A DNA stretch of 64,000 nucleotides. Origin: Peribacillus frigoritolerans. Lineage in GTDB: Bacteria > Bacillota > Bacilli > Bacillales > DSM-1321. Below, piece by piece: positions 10,473-21,372 of the stretch (its first letter is position 1; each line of letters opens with the position of its first letter). The stretch spans positions 2,096,501-2,160,500 of the forward strand of contig JAUPFL010000001.1 of NCBI GenBank assembly GCA_030562215.1, in the 5' to 3' direction. The notes below the pieces were generated by a model, which saw nothing but the letters and a program-made list of their open reading frames with translations, had not been told where the DNA came from and did no database searches. The position numbers were made by a program, and so were the translations under genes.

Positions 10473-12641
10473 ATGGGGGAATATGTAAAAGTTGGTAATC
10501 TTCAAGTGGCTCCGGTCCTTTTTGAATTTATCAATAAAGATGGGCTATCTGGAAGCCAACTGAATCAGGAACAATTTTGGGTTGATTTTGAAAAATTGGT
10601 GCATGACATGTCTCCAAAAAATAAAAAATTGTTAGCTCGTCGTGATGAAATTCAAACCAAAATAAATACATGGCATAGAGAAAATAAAGAGATTGACTTT
10701 GCTAAATATAAATCATTTTTACAAGAAATTGGCTATCTCGAACCTGAAGTAGAAGACTTTCATATTACGACAGAAGGAGTAGATGATGAAATAGCCTTCC
10801 AAGCTGGGCCGCAGCTAGTTGTTCCGGTTGATAATGCTCGTTATGCTATTAACGCTTCAAATGCAAGGTGGGGAAGCCTTTATAATGCCCTTTATGGAAC
10901 AGATGTTATTAGCGAAAAAGGAGGAGCCTACCGAGAAGGGAGCTACAATGAAGTACGCGGTGGAGAAGTCATTTCATTTGCAAAGGATTTTCTTGATCAA
11001 GTAACTCCTTTAAAGGATCATTCACATAAAGATGCTGTGAAATATGCAGTAGTAGATGGGAAATTAGCTGTTACACTCAAAGATGGAGAAATTACGAGTT
11101 TAGTAGAGGAATCAAAGCTAGTTGGCATTCAAGGTGAATATGAAAAGCCATCGGCTATATTATTAAAAAATAATGGGTTGCATTTTGAAATTCAGATTGA
11201 TCGAAGCCACCTGATCGGTAAAGTAGATAAAGCAGGCGTTAAGGACATTCTAATGGAATCTACTCTTACGACCATAATGGATTGTGAGGATTCAGTTGCC
11301 GCAGTGGATGCCGATGATAAAGTCCTGGTATATCGAAATTGGTTAGGGCTTATGAGGGGTGATCTGACTGTAACTTTCAAAAAGGATAATAAAATGATGA
11401 CACGTACAATGAACCCGGATCGTTTATACAGAGCACCAGATGGAGAAGAATTCTCTTTGCCTGGTCGTTCACTTATGTTTGTCCGTAACGTGGGACACTT
11501 AATGACCACAAACGCTGTCCTAGATGCAAATGGTGAGGAAATTCCTGAAGGGATTATGGATACAGTCATGACTAGTTTACTTGCCAAACATTCCCTGTTG
11601 GGGAATGGTAAATATCAAAATTCATCTAAAGGATCAGTCTATATCGTTAAGCCAAAAATGCATGGATCCGAAGAGGTGGCTTTTGCCAATGAACTCTTTG
11701 ATCGTGTGGAAGACATGCTTGGTCTACAGAGAAATACACTGAAAATTGGTGTTATGGACGAAGAACGCCGAACTTCATTAAACTTGAAAGCTTGTATCCG
11801 CCAAGTTAAAGAAAGAGTGGCATTTATTAATACCGGATTCTTAGATCGAACGGGAGACGAAATTCATACTTCTATGGAAGCCGGACCTATGATTCTCAAA
11901 AATAACATGAAAAGATCAAAATGGCTACAAGGTTATGAAAAATCGAATGTCAATGTAGGTCTAGCAACCGGTTTTCAAGGTCGAGCTCAAATTGGTAAAG
12001 GAATGTGGGCAATACCTGATATGATGGCGGAAATGCTAACGCAAAAGATTGGCCATCTGAAAGCAGGGGCGAATACAGCATGGGTGCCTTCACCAACTGC
12101 AGCGACATTGCATGCTCTTCATTATCATCAAGTGGATGTAAAAAAGGTACAAGAAGAGTTGAAAAAGAATCCAGAAAATTTACTTGATGATATTTTAGAA
12201 ATCCCAGTGGCTCAAAACCCCGAATGGAGTCCGGAAGAAATTCAGCAAGAGCTAGATAACAATGCTCAAGGTATCCTCGGTTATGTTGTACGTTGGGTAG
12301 AACAAGGAATTGGTTGTTCTAAAGTACCCGATATCAACAATGTAGGTTTGATGGAAGATCGTGCCACACTAAGAATTTCGAGTCAGCATATCGCTAACTG
12401 GCTTCACCACGGAATTTGTACAAAAGGACAGGTTTTGGAGACTTTACACCGAATGGCTAAAGTAGTGGATGAACAAAACACTGGAGATTCAGCATATCAA
12501 TGTATCGCGGAAAACTACGACAGCTCAGTGGCGTTTCAAGCGGCATGCGACCTAGTGTTTCAAGGCTATAACCAACCAAGTGGGTATACTGAGCCTATCC
12601 TGCATCGACGACGCATTGAAGCGAAGAAAAACAAGTTGTAA
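10473..12641 (+). CDS. glcB: Malate synthase G
   Basis: Condenses glyoxylate with acetyl-CoA to malate. At 722 residues and uninterrupted it is the long G isoform, not the roughly 530-residue A form. Visible family features include [15 protein letters not shown] (acidic Mg site), [24 protein letters not shown] and [21 protein letters not shown] 10473 has a strong AAAGGAGGAA RBS. Placement behind the allantoin genes gives a clear role: removal of glyoxylate released from ureidoglycolate. The nearest terminator is 250 bases downstream. Confidence 0.93.
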   Translation: MGEYVKVGNLQVAPVLFEFINKDGLSGSQLNQEQFWVDFEKLVHDMSPKNKKLLARRDEIQTKINTWHRENKEIDFAKYKSFLQEIGYLEPEVEDFHITTEGVDDEIAFQAGPQLVVPVDNARYAINASNARWGSLYNALYGTDVISEKGGAYREGSYNEVRGGEVISFAKDFLDQVTPLKDHSHKDAVKYAVVDGKLAVTLKDGEITSLVEESKLVGIQGEYEKPSAILLKNNGLHFEIQIDRSHLIGKVDKAGVKDILMESTLTTIMDCEDSVAAVDADDKVLVYRNWLGLMRGDLTVTFKKDNKMMTRTMNPDRLYRAPDGEEFSLPGRSLMFVRNVGHLMTTNAVLDANGEEIPEGIMDTVMTSLLAKHSLLGNGKYQNSSKGSVYIVKPKMHGSEEVAFANELFDRVEDMLGLQRNTLKIGVMDEERRTSLNLKACIRQVKERVAFINTGFLDRTGDEIHTSMEAGPMILKNNMKRSKWLQGYEKSNVNVGLATGFQGRAQIGKGMWAIPDMMAEMLTQKIGHLKAGANTAWVPSPTAATLHALHYHQVDVKKVQEELKKNPENLLDDILEIPVAQNPEWSPEEIQQELDNNAQGILGYVVRWVEQGIGCSKVPDINNVGLMEDRATLRISSQHIANWLHHGICTKGQVLETLHRMAKVVDEQNTGDSAYQCIAENYDSSVAFQAACDLVFQGYNQPSGYTEPILHRRRIEAKKNKL

Positions 12642-13317
12642 CAATAAGTGATTTCTGGGGCATTCAGACCAACCGGGATGCAATGTTATTACATTCATAA
12701 AGCTTTGCGTAGGAAAAAATAATTGTCTCATTCTATTTATTTAGTTAGGGTTTTAGGTTAAAGTGTTGGGGTATCCCGCAATAAAGTTACGATAAAGCCT
12801 GAACTAAAATCAAGATGTTGAATCATTAATCATAATAAAATGTTTTTAAAGTCAACATAAGAAATTTGGGTCAGAATAAGTGATTATTCGATAAAATGGG
12901 GAACAAGTGATCAAGATTACTTGTTCCCCATTTTGGTCTAATTTTTATAAAAAGAAAGAAGCTAAGTATACATATGTGAATTAGATGTAACAAGATTAAT
13001 TCACCTTTTAGGTTCGCAGACCATCAGAATTTAATTTGGATCGCATAAGTAGAACTAGTATATTAATTTATCAAAAAATAGCCGTGAAATATATAAGGTG
13101 CTAACTTAACAATAAGTGCCACTTCTTTTGATCATAGAAATCTGTATATTATACACATTATTGGTTTGCTTTCAGTTGGTTATTTTGCACAAAAAAACAC
13201 TGAAATACTAACAGAATTGTCAATGAAGTTAAATGCGAAAGCAAGTAAAATAATAGATGACAAAAATTTTGTGAATATTCTTACCGTGAATGGGTATTGT
13301 GGAGGGAAGCGATGTGA
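12642..13317. other. Long intergenic region with one terminator
   Basis: About 675 bases between malate synthase and the allC relic. Apart from the terminator at 12893-12934 I see no gene, repeat or RNA. Base composition appears to change near its right end, from the AT-rich left block to the more balanced sequence on the right. Confidence 0.4.
12893..12934. terminator. Bidirectional intrinsic terminator
   Basis: Stem of AAAATGGGGAACAAGT with its perfect complement around a 10-base loop. It is the first terminator after malate synthase. Confidence 0.8.
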
Positions 13318-13965
13318 TGGTCAATCAAAACGAAAAATTCATTGATGAAAAGGATGATGTTGCGTTCGATGATAGAATGCTTTCGGGTCAACAGAGAGTA
13401 ATGGGGTGACCCGGTTATTATATTTCAAGGAATGGATGAGCGCTCAGCAGGCAATGAAAGCTGAGATGGAAAAAGAAAACCTTATACATATTTTTAAAGT
13501 GTAGGCAACTTGTTTGGCAGGCATAAGGGAACGGATCTCCTCCGGTGGAATCATTCATATAGACACGGTCAAGGATGGGGGAATATGACGTCGCATATGG
13601 GGTCGTCAGCCATATTGTCGGACAGCGACGTTACAGGGTGAAATTCATTGGTGAGAGTTATCATGCAGGCACCACTCCCGTGTCATACGAGAAGGATGCT
13701 GTCGGTTCTGCTTCGGAATTCATTTCTTTTTTAAAGAAAAAGCGAAAGGCATGGACCGGGTTTAGTTGCGACAGTTGGCCATACCAAGATATGGTCAGCG
13801 GGGCCGGCCATGATGCACAGGTATTTTGTTCGTTTTGTCCGACTTGCTTGCTGTTCGTTCCAAGTAAGGGGGATCAGCCATTCACCTAAGGAGTTTACGA
13901 GTGTTGCGGATATGAATAAGGGAATCGAAGTTTTAAGTGAAATACCTTATAAATTAGCCTATTGA
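13318..13965 (+). pseudogene. Decayed second allantoate amidohydrolase
   Basis: Pieces of an AllC-family enzyme in order but in different frames, with large internal losses: an N-terminal part reading NGVTRLLYFKEWMSAQQAM (about 13400-13455), then GNLFGRHKGTD, HIDTVKDG, the lid segment RVKFIGESYHAGTTPVSYEKD (start about 13635), and the C-terminal MVSGAGHDAQVF...SHSPKEFTSVADM ending in a stop at 13963-13965. Roughly half of a normal 410-residue protein is missing, so unlike the homopolymer frameshifts elsewhere this is real degeneration. It ends 14 bases before pucG, the expected operon neighbour, and has its own RBS near 13302. Confidence 0.75.
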
Positions 13966-13979
13966 AGGAGTTGGTTAAA

Positions 13980-15241
13980 ATGGCATATTCAGAATTGAAT
14001 GCACCGATGAGAACGATCATGACACCAGGGCCTGTCGAAGTTGACCCGCGTGTTTTAAGGGCGATGAGCACACCGATATTAGGGCAATTCGATCCTGCAT
14101 TCACCACTATCATGAATGAAGTGATGGAAATGCTGCGATTGGTTTTTCAAACGAAAAATAAATGGGCGTTCCCGATTGATGGCACCTCAAGATCCGGTAA
14201 TGAAGCGATTCTATGCAGCATCATTGAGCCGGGGGATAAGGTCCTGGTTCCTATATTCGGAAGGTTCGGTCATTTATTGGTGGAAATTTGTGAGCGATAC
14301 GGAGCTGAAGTCCATACGATGGAATGTCCTTGGGGAGAGGTGTTCGAACCGCAAGCAGTCATTGCGGAAATCAAGAAAGTCTCCCCTAAAATAACAGCAA
14401 TCGTCCATGGGGAAACCTCCACTGGTTGTATGCAGCCTTTGAAGGAAATCGGATGGGCCTGCCGTGAATTGGGTGTCCTGCTTGTGGTGGATGCGGTTGC
14501 CTCCATCGGGGGAACCGATGTTAAGGTGGATGAATGGTGCATTGATGGATTGATAGGAGGGACACAAAAATGCTTGTCCGTTCCTTCCGGTATGGCACCG
14601 ATTACGTATAATGAGCGAATAGAAGATATCATCCAGTCCCGCAAAAAGGTGGAACGTGGTATTGCAACGGATGAAGACAATCAAAAGGTTTCGCCCAGCC
14701 GTCAGATCACCAGTAATTATTTCGATTTAAGCATGCTGCAGGATTATTGGGGACCGCGCCGTTTGAATCACCATACAGAAGCTACTTCCATGATTTATGC
14801 GTTACGTGAAGGATTGCGCCTTGTGCTCGAAGAAGGTTTGGAAACACGCTTTGCCCGTCATGAACTCCATGAAGCTGCTCTCGTTGAAGGGATCAAGGCA
14901 ATGGGACTTACGTTATTCGGGGATGGGAAAAACAAACTTCCGTGTGTAACTTGCATCGAAATTCCAAAAGGAATCGATGGAGAAGTTGTAAGAGCCATGC
15001 TGTTGAATGAATTTGGTATCGAAATCGCTTCCTCGTTTGGTCCGCTTCACGGGAAAATCTGGAGGATCGGGACCATGGGATTCAGTTGCAGGAAAGAAAA
15101 CATCCTGTTTGTATTGGCCTCCTTGGAAGCTGTCCTTTGCGCCTGGGGTTCCAAGTTAATCGGGGAGAGGCTTTGCAGGCTGCGCTGGATGTATATGCAG
15201 GAAAGAAGGAGAAAATGGTAGCATCAGGAGGATCTCTTTGA
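13980..15241 (+). CDS. pucG: (S)-ureidoglycine-glyoxylate aminotransferase, frameshifted near the C-terminus
   Basis: PLP enzyme of the alanine-glyoxylate/serine-pyruvate class V group. It moves the amino group of ureidoglycine to glyoxylate, giving glycine and oxalurate. Family features: MTPGPVEVDPRVLRAM at the N-terminus, GTSRSGNEA, VDAVASIGGTDVKVDEW and the Schiff-base Lys in GGTQKCLSVPSG. RBS AAGGAG precedes ATG 13980. The last 35 residues are out of frame after a three-T run at about 15135-15137; one added T gives LLRLGFQVNRGEALQAALD and the stop at 15239. Flanked by relics of allC and allB, it is the survivor of an older puc operon. Confidence 0.85.
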
Positions 15242-15322
15242 TTAATTGATGTCTATGTGCATTTCAGCGAACCTAACCGCGCTCATTGGGAAGGCATAGA
15301 GGAAAATCGTTTATCAGACTGA
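15242..15322 (+). pseudogene. Scrap of a second allantoinase gene
   Basis: 26 codons directly after pucG read LIDVYVHFSEPNRAHWEGI, closely matching the metal-binding LIDTHVHFNEPGRTEWEG of the intact allantoinase at 5579 (first His now Tyr). Nothing else of the gene remains before the terminator at 15436. Confidence 0.7.
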
Positions 15323-15433
15323 TGGGATAAGTGAAAGTGAGCGTGGGGAGTGGTTAAAGTGATAGATTCCCGTATTGCGGTCAATAACTAAGAAGAAGGC
15401 CTATCCGGTTTGGAGCAATTGAATTCATTTTAA

Positions 15434-15465
15434 GGAGGGGGATTCCGGACCGGAAATCCCCCTTT
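15434..15465 (+). terminator. Intrinsic terminator closing the pucG remnant
   Basis: GGGGGATTCCGG pairs with CCGGAAATCCCCC around a single-base loop region and is followed by TTT. It marks the end of the old puc operon. Confidence 0.6.
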
Positions 15466-15494
15466 AACTGCTCTGAGTAGGTATCATGGGCAAA

Positions 15495-15531
15495 AAAGAA
15501 ACCGGACAAGTGGATTGCTTGTCCGGTTTCA
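15495..15531 (-). terminator. Intrinsic terminator of the paaI-like gene
   Basis: GAAACCGGACAAG with its exact complement; on the minus strand it is followed by six Ts and lies just after the stop at 15540. Confidence 0.8.
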
Positions 15532-15539
15532 AACGTTAC

Positions 15540-15986
15540 TTATTCACCTTGGTCGACAAAATATTGATTTTTCCTGAATACCATCGCTTCCATGGTTGCA
15601 ATCAGTTCCCTTTCATTTAACACCTCTATTTTATACCATGCCAGTTTATGGTTTTTCTTGATCTCTTCCGCTCTGGCAGTTAAAGTCTCACCGCGTTTGC
15701 CAGCGGATAAGAAGTTGATGTTGTTTGAAACCCCAACCGCTATTTTGCCATATGAATTGCTGGCTGCTGCGAACACGTAATCAGCAAGTGAAAAGATAAT
15801 GGCACCGTGAACAGTTCCGTGGCTATTTAGCATGTGGTCACTTGGAATCAATTCTGCTTCCGCTGTGCCGGGACCGAGTTTCGTCAATCTCATCCCGAGA
15901 AAAGAGGCATATGGTTCGTCGACCAGTACTTGTTTGATTTGATCATAATGCAATTCGTGAATATCCTGATCTAAATGTGTGGTCAT
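15540..15986 (-). CDS. paaI: Hotdog-fold acyl-CoA thioesterase, PaaI family
   Basis: 148-residue hotdog thioesterase, intact. It carries the family signature LNSHGTVHGAIIFSLADYVFA, where the HG...H-G-A segment and the following Asp form the active site. PaaI enzymes rescue CoA by hydrolysing dead-end hydroxyphenylacetyl-CoA or oxepin by-products. The start ATG 15986 follows AAGGGGGA on the minus strand. It lies 15 bases downstream of the actP-type symporter and next to the divergent phenylacetate genes. Confidence 0.85.
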   Translation of the reverse strand: MTTHLDQDIHELHYDQIKQVLVDEPYASFLGMRLTKLGPGTAEAELIPSDHMLNSHGTVHGAIIFSLADYVFAAASNSYGKIAVGVSNNINFLSAGKRGETLTARAEEIKKNHKLAWYKIEVLNERELIATMEAMVFRKNQYFVDQGE

Positions 15987-16001
15987 GGAAATCCCCCTTC
16001 T

Positions 16002-17551
16002 TTAATGGTCTTTTGCGGAACTTATCCCGTATCCGGTGTTAGATTTGAACAGTACTTCAGGAAAACTATTATCCTCATCTTTTGCCTTTGACAAGATTGT
16101 ACCTAAATAAGCTCCAATAAAGCCGAGCGGTACGGTGAAAATGGTAGGGTTGCTCATCGTGAAGAGGGGATCGCCTGTGAAAATACCCATTCCAGGTTCC
16201 GGATTCCATACATTAGGGCTGAGCATCACCAGTATGATGGAGCTAAGTAACCCGAATGACATTCCTGTGATTGCTCCGGTTGCGTTGAAGCGTTTCCAAT
16301 ATATTGTGCAAAGGATGATCGGTAAATTGGCACTGGCAGCAATTCCAAGCGCGAGGACTGAAAGAAAAGCGACATTCATTGATTGTGCAAATAAAGCAAG
16401 TAGAATCGAAATGACCGCTACGCCAACAGAAGCCAATCGGGCAACGAGCACTTGCTGTTTTTCCGTAATATTTCCTTCCTTGATGATTTCACCGTATATA
16501 TCATGTGCAAAAGCGGATGCCGACGTTAAAACAAGACCGGATACAACCGCTAAAATCGTGGCAAATGCCACAGCAGAAACGAAGGCGAATAAAAATTCAC
16601 CGCCCATGGTTAATGCAAGAAGGGGTGCGGCCATGTTTCCAGCCGGGTTTGCTTCGACGATCCGCTCAAACCCGACGAAAGATGCAGCTCCGAAACCGAG
16701 GAAAATCGTCATGATGAAAAATATCCCTATAAACCATGTGGAATAAACGACGGATTTCCTTGCAGTAGCTGCATCCTTTACTGTAAAGAAGCGGACGAGT
16801 AAATGCGGGAGGCCTGCTGCCCCGAGGACAAGCGACATATTAAATGAAATCATGTCAAGTCCATCGGTGTATTTATTTCCAGGATTCAAAAAATCCCTTC
16901 CGAGCGGTGTTGCAGTTTGGACATGATGGAACATCTCTGAGATGTTGAAATTAAAACGTGAAAACACGATGAACGTCAACACGGCGGAACCTCCTAGTAA
17001 GAGAACAGCTTTGGTGATCTGCACCCAGCTTGTCGCTCTCATCCCGCCGAAAATCACATAAATCGTCATCAGTACACCGACAAGAAGAACGGATAGCCAA
17101 TAATCGATGCCGAGCAGCAGTTTAATTAATCCTCCTGCACCGACAAGTTGGGCAATCATGTAAAAGATTGAAATGACAAGTGTGTTAGCCGCAGCTATCC
17201 CTCGGACTTTTTTTGATTTGAAGCGTGCTGAAATCATGTCTGCCAGCGTAAACTTACCTAGATTGCGAAGTGGTTCCGACACAAGATACAATAAGACAAG
17301 AAAGGCAACAAGGTTCCCGATGCTCATGTAAAAGCCATCAAAACCAATCAGTGCGATTGCACCCGTAATTCCCAGGAAAGAAGCGGCTGACATAAAGTCA
17401 CCTGCTACGGCCAATCCATTCTGCCATGCTGTCAATCCACCGCCGGCAGTATAAAAATCACTGGCATTTTTCGTTTTCTTGGAAGAATAATAGGTTATTG
17501 TAAGCGTTAATAAAATGATGCCCAAAAAAGCGTGAGGGATAAAATGCTCAT
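16002..17551 (-). CDS. actP: Sodium:solute symporter, ActP-like, frameshifted near the N-terminus
   Basis: SSS-family permease of about 516 residues and 13 predicted membrane segments, with KNASDFYTAGGGLTAWQNGLA and AGDFMSAASFLGITGAIAL near the N-terminus, typical of acetate permease ActP. ATG 17551 follows AAGGAG and overlaps the DUF485 stop (ATGA). Reading from it (MSILSLTLF) hits a stop unless one base is added to the six-base run at 17524-17529, after which LGIILLTLTITYYSS continues. Beside paaI and paaK it is a candidate phenylacetate importer, though acetate or another short carboxylate is equally possible. Confidence 0.8.
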
Positions 17552-17899
17552 TCGCCAAGCTCCTTCTCATATTTATTCAAGATATTTTTAGCCATCTTAT
17601 CGTACTTCGCTGCTTTTTGATATAGACAATTCCCCCTAACCAAACGACGGCGAATTGGAGAAGGGCATATACCCAAGCCCAAGTAATATTGAAAAAGCTT
17701 CACCTTTCAACACTTGGCTATAAGCAGCTAAAATAGGAAGAACAAAATAAAAAGCAAGAAAGAAGAGAGTGACAGGTACGATGAATGCCTTTTTCTTTTG
17801 AAGCAAATGCTTGAATTCTTCCGTTTCAATTAATTTACGATACTTATTTCCGCTGTCATGCCCTGATGATGAATGCCTGCTTTTAGCTGTTGATTCCAT
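17548..17899 (-). CDS. DUF485 family small membrane protein, frameshifted twice
   Basis: DUF485 (YjcH-like) protein that normally accompanies ActP symporters. The N-terminal half is in frame, with FKHLLQKKKAFIVPVTLFFL and a second membrane helix. Single-base deletions at the A run 17692-17696 and T run 17614-17618 hide the C-terminal half. Restored, it reads NITWAWVYALLQFAVVWLGG and ends LNKYEKELGE, overlapping the symporter start by four bases (ATGA), a translational coupling. About 117 residues when repaired. Confidence 0.75.
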
Positions 17900-17922
17900 A
17901 GTAAGCCCCCTTTTTGGTGTGG

Positions 17923-17937
17923 AACGTTTTTAAAACG
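17923..17937. promoter_or_regulatory. Operator-like motif AACGTT-N4-AAACG upstream of DUF485-actP
   Basis: AACGTTTTTAAAACG lies 24 bases upstream of the DUF485 start. The same 6-4-5 arrangement occurs at the paaA promoter (19998-20012). It is a candidate binding site for a shared regulator such as the PaaX encoded at 29218. Confidence 0.4.
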
Positions 17938-18044
17938 AATGTTCGATAAAGTGATATATCATTTTTAAAATTAACATAGTCTGAAAATTTAGTAAATTAA
18001 TATTTTGTTTGTACGGTCATTTGTGCTTAATTATAAAAACATGA

Positions 18045-18073
18045 TTGACAACGTAAAAATGACGTATTAATCT
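18045..18073 (+). promoter_or_regulatory. Sigma-A-type promoter of paaK
   Basis: TTGACA at 18045-18050, a 17-base spacer and TAATCT at 18068-18073, about 90 bases before the paaK start. Confidence 0.6.
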
Positions 18074-18164
18074 TAAAATGAATCATAACAATAATCTAAT
18101 ATCCGTTTTATTACCGTTATGTATGTCGGTGGGACAATAGTAAAATTGAGGGGGACTGAAAAAA

Positions 18165-19493
18165 ATGTACAATCCGGAAGTTGAAACGGCTTCGCGTGCT
18201 GAAATGGAGAGTTTACAAATGGCACGCCTAAAAAAAACGATAAGCCATGTATATGAAAATGTACCTTATTACAGAGAGAAATTTAGAGAGATGGGCTTGG
18301 AACCAGAAGATATTCAAACTCTAAACGATGTGATAAAGCTTCCCTTTACAAAAAACAGACTCTTCGCGATAAGTATCCATTCGGTTTATTCGCCGTTCCG
18401 ATGGAGGACGTTACACGCATTCATGGTTCTTCCGGAACAAGCGGAAAGCCTACAATTGTCGGGTACACGAAAAATGATTTGGAAAACTGGGCAACAATTG
18501 TCGCACGTGGAATTGTAGCTGCAGGAGGTCGCAAGTCGGACATTTTCCATAACGCATATGGATATGGTCTGTTTACAGGGGGCCTAGGTCTGCATTGCGG
18601 TGCAGAAAAGCTGGGAGTTGCGACAGTACCCATTTCAGGGGGGAATACCGAGCGGCAGATTACGATCATTAATGATTTTAAACCGCGCGGCATTTGTGGA
18701 ACGCCTACCTATATTTTGAATATCGCTGAAAAGATGGAAGAGATGGGAATTGATCCTGCTGATAACGGGCTTGAGTATGGGATTTTCGGAGCTGAGCCAT
18801 GGTCAGAGGCAATGAGGGCAACACTTGAGAGGAAACTGAAATTGAAAGCCATCGATATTTACGGCTTAAGTGAAATCATGGGGCCGGGAGTTGCAATAGA
18901 ATGCCATGAAGCACAGGATGGACTGCATATCGCAGAAGACCATTTTCTTGTTGAGGTCATTAACCCGGACACGCTGGAACCAGTTGAGGACGGCGTAGAT
19001 GGGGAACTTGTCTTTACCAGCCTTACAAAGGAAGCGCTGCCAATCATTCGTTACCGTACAGGTGATATCGCCTCAATTACCCATGAACCGTGTAAATGCG
19101 GTCGTACCACAACTAGAATGTCCCGTGTTAAAGGCAGAACGGATGATATGATCATAGTCAGGGGAGTGAATGTATTTCCATCGGAAATAGAGCGTGTGTT
19201 ATTCCAAATGGAGGGAATTGTCCCTCATTATCAGATTCATCTCGTGAAGAAGGGGGAAAATGGACGGTGTTGAACTCCACCTCGAAATTGAAAGCGGTTT
19301 CTACAAGGAGATTGAAGAAGACTTAACGCATGGGAATGTAGAGATATTAAGGAAAACGATTCAGCATCATTTGAAATCCGCATGTCTTGTCACGATGGAT
19401 ATAGTTGTCAACAGCCCAAAAAGCATTCCTCGTTCAGAAGGAAAAGCCATTCGTGTAATTGATAAGCGGAAGGATGAAGTCATTCGTTTATAA
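18165..19493 (+). CDS. paaK: Phenylacetate-CoA ligase, frameshifted twice
   Basis: AMP-forming ligase that activates phenylacetate to phenylacetyl-CoA, the first step of the pathway. About 442 residues when repaired. Features in order: N-terminal [16 protein letters not shown], the P-loop-like [50 protein letters not shown] with the CKCGRTT zinc-like turn, and the C-terminal domain [17 protein letters not shown]. The first break is a lost A in the run 18350-18355 (repair gives [14 protein letters not shown]). The second, at 19256-19259, is one extra A, after which [14 protein letters not shown] resumes. It leads the plus-strand paa cluster. Confidence 0.88.
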
Positions 19494-19504
19494 ATTCCGT
19501 GATC

Positions 19505-19624
19505 ATGAACAAAGCTTTTTTTGCTTATGTCCCGATTGAAATAAGCGGAGTTGAAGAAATCGAACAAGAAAACGCGATACATAAAGAGGATGCGGTCGCT
19601 GTTAACTATGGGTTTTTCTCTTAA
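19505..19624 (+). CDS. Possible 39-residue peptide, unrecognised
   Basis: ATG 19505 opens 39 codons (MNKAFFAYVPIEISGVEEIE...) between paaK and the ferredoxin gene. There is no clear RBS and I recognise no family. It may be a chance frame or a fragment left by a deletion. Confidence 0.2.
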   Translation: MNKAFFAYVPIEISGVEEIEQENAIHKEDAVAVNYGFFS

Positions 19625-19912
<288 letters not shown>

Positions 19913-19968
19913 AAGATTCGTGAAATTCCCTGATAATTTCCTTTTATTTTGAAAAAGACAGAATAGTC

Positions 19969-19997
19969 TTGCATTAAATATAACAATAAAATATAAT
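19969..19997 (+). promoter_or_regulatory. Sigma-A-type promoter of the paaA operon
   Basis: TTGCAT at 19969-19974, a 17-base spacer and TATAAT at 19992-19997. The expected transcription start falls in the adjoining palindrome at 19998-20014. Confidence 0.65.
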
Positions 19998-20014
19998 AAC
20001 GTTATATAAACGTT
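19998..20014. promoter_or_regulatory. Operator-like palindrome at the paaA transcription start
   Basis: AACGTTATATAAACGTT begins at the base after the -10 box, so a bound protein would block initiation. It shares AACGTT-N4-AAACG with the site upstream of DUF485-actP (17923-17937). PaaX is the obvious candidate repressor; this is unproven. Confidence 0.5.
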
Positions 20015-20038
20015 ACATTATAAAAAGAGGTGATTTAA

Positions 20039-20994
20039 ATGAACGTTCTATTAAATGATATGGCAGGAGAAGAAAAGCTAAATCAATTCATTGCCAGAAT
20101 CGAAGCAGGAGAAAAGATAGAAGCGGATGATTGGATGCCGGAAGAATACCGGGGAACGTTAATCAAGTTAATATCGATGCATGGAATCAGTGAAATCATG
20201 GGCGCACTTCCAGAAAAGGAATGGGTGCCTAAAGCCCCGACCTTAAACAGAAAACTTGGAATCATGGCAAAGGTGCAGGATGAAATGGGACATGGACAAT
20301 TATTGCTTCGAGTCGCCGAGGATTTGCTAAAGCCATACAGTAAAAAACGGGATGACCTAATGCAAGATTTATTTAAAGGAGATTTAAAGTTTCATAATGT
20401 TTTCCATATGGAAGCCAAATCCTGGGGCGATGCTGGATTGATTGGCTGGTTGGTTGATGGTGCAGCGATCATTTCCCAGACGAATATGCTTGGAGCCTCA
20501 TACGGACCTTATGCCCGGGCATTACAGAGGATTTGCGCGGAGGAAGTTTTTCACGCCCAGCATGGTGAAGCGATAATCATGGCTTTGGCTGAAGGGACGG
20601 AAGAACAAAGGAAATTGGTTCAAGACTCCATCAATTATTGGTGGGAATCTTTATTACTCTTTTTTGGACCTCCCAGCAAGAATGAAGTGGGCACATCCAA
20701 ACAGGATATAACGATTAAGTACAGAATTAGAACCAGTACGAACGAAGAGCTTCGACAAGCCTTTTTTCTAAATATGTGAAGCGGATCCTTTCACTCGGAT
20801 TTAGCATTCCAGATGAAACGCTTAGGTTTGATAAAGCATCTGAAACCTGGATTTATCAACAACCCGATTGGGGGAAATTGAAGGTATTCGCAAGGAATGA
20901 AGGTCCCCGTTCGCAGGATCGCTTAAGTCTTCGGAGAATTTCTTATGAAAATAATAAATGGGTACGTGAGGCATTGGCGCCAAAGGTCATCTAA
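20039..20994 (+). CDS. paaA: 1,2-phenylacetyl-CoA epoxidase catalytic subunit PaaA, frameshifted
   Basis: Di-iron oxygenase subunit that epoxidises the ring of phenylacetyl-CoA. About 318 residues once repaired. Iron-ligand-type segments are visible: KVQDEMGHGQLLLR (E-x-x-H), NVFHMEAKSWGDAG and AEEVFHAQHGEAI (E-x-x-x-x-x-H region). One T is missing from the run at about 20762-20767; adding it turns the early stop into AFFSKYVKRILSLGFSIPD and continues to 20994. RBS AAAGAGGTG precedes ATG 20039. First gene of the paaABCD unit. Confidence 0.9.
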
Positions 20995-21012
20995 GGGAGG
21001 GGGAAGGACGAT

Positions 21013-21372
21013 ATGGAAACTAGGCAAGGAAATTACTTTGAAGAATTTGAAGTATTCAGCCGTAAAACGCAATCATCACCCGTTCAATACCACTTCAGCC
21101 TGCTGGCCCCAAATGAGGATATTGCCATCATGATGGCACAAGAAAACTTCATGAGACGTGAAGCGGTTGATGATATTTGGGTCGTTAAAAGACAGAATAT
21201 ACGGAAAATGACGGTCGAGGAAAAGAAAACGCTTCAGCGTATTGATAATAAAGATTACAGGACCACAAAAGGGTACGGGTATTTAAAGAAAAAATGGCGG
21301 AAATATGAGCAGGGAATGCTCGATGAAAAAGAGATAATGTCTTGGGCTGGAGGTGTGAAAAATGAAGAATAA
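21013..21372 (+). CDS. paaB: Phenylacetyl-CoA epoxidase subunit PaaB
   Basis: 119-residue small structural subunit, intact. It has the conserved ANEDIAIMMAQENFMRRE-like stretch (here NEDIAIMMAQENFMRREAV) and DDIWVVKRQNI. PaaB bridges PaaAC heterodimers in the complex. RBS GGGAGGGGGA precedes ATG 21013, and the stop overlaps the paaC start by 11 bases, consistent with coupled translation. Confidence 0.9.
   Translation: METRQGNYFEEFEVFSRKTQSSPVQYHFSLLAPNEDIAIMMAQENFMRREAVDDIWVVKRQNIRKMTVEEKKTLQRIDNKDYRTTKGYGYLKKKWRKYEQGMLDEKEIMSWAGGVKNEE

Noticed and set aside
16135..16746. 203-codon frame antisense to the actP-like symporter gene
   Set aside because: Composition is explained by the membrane protein codons on the opposite strand; no RBS.
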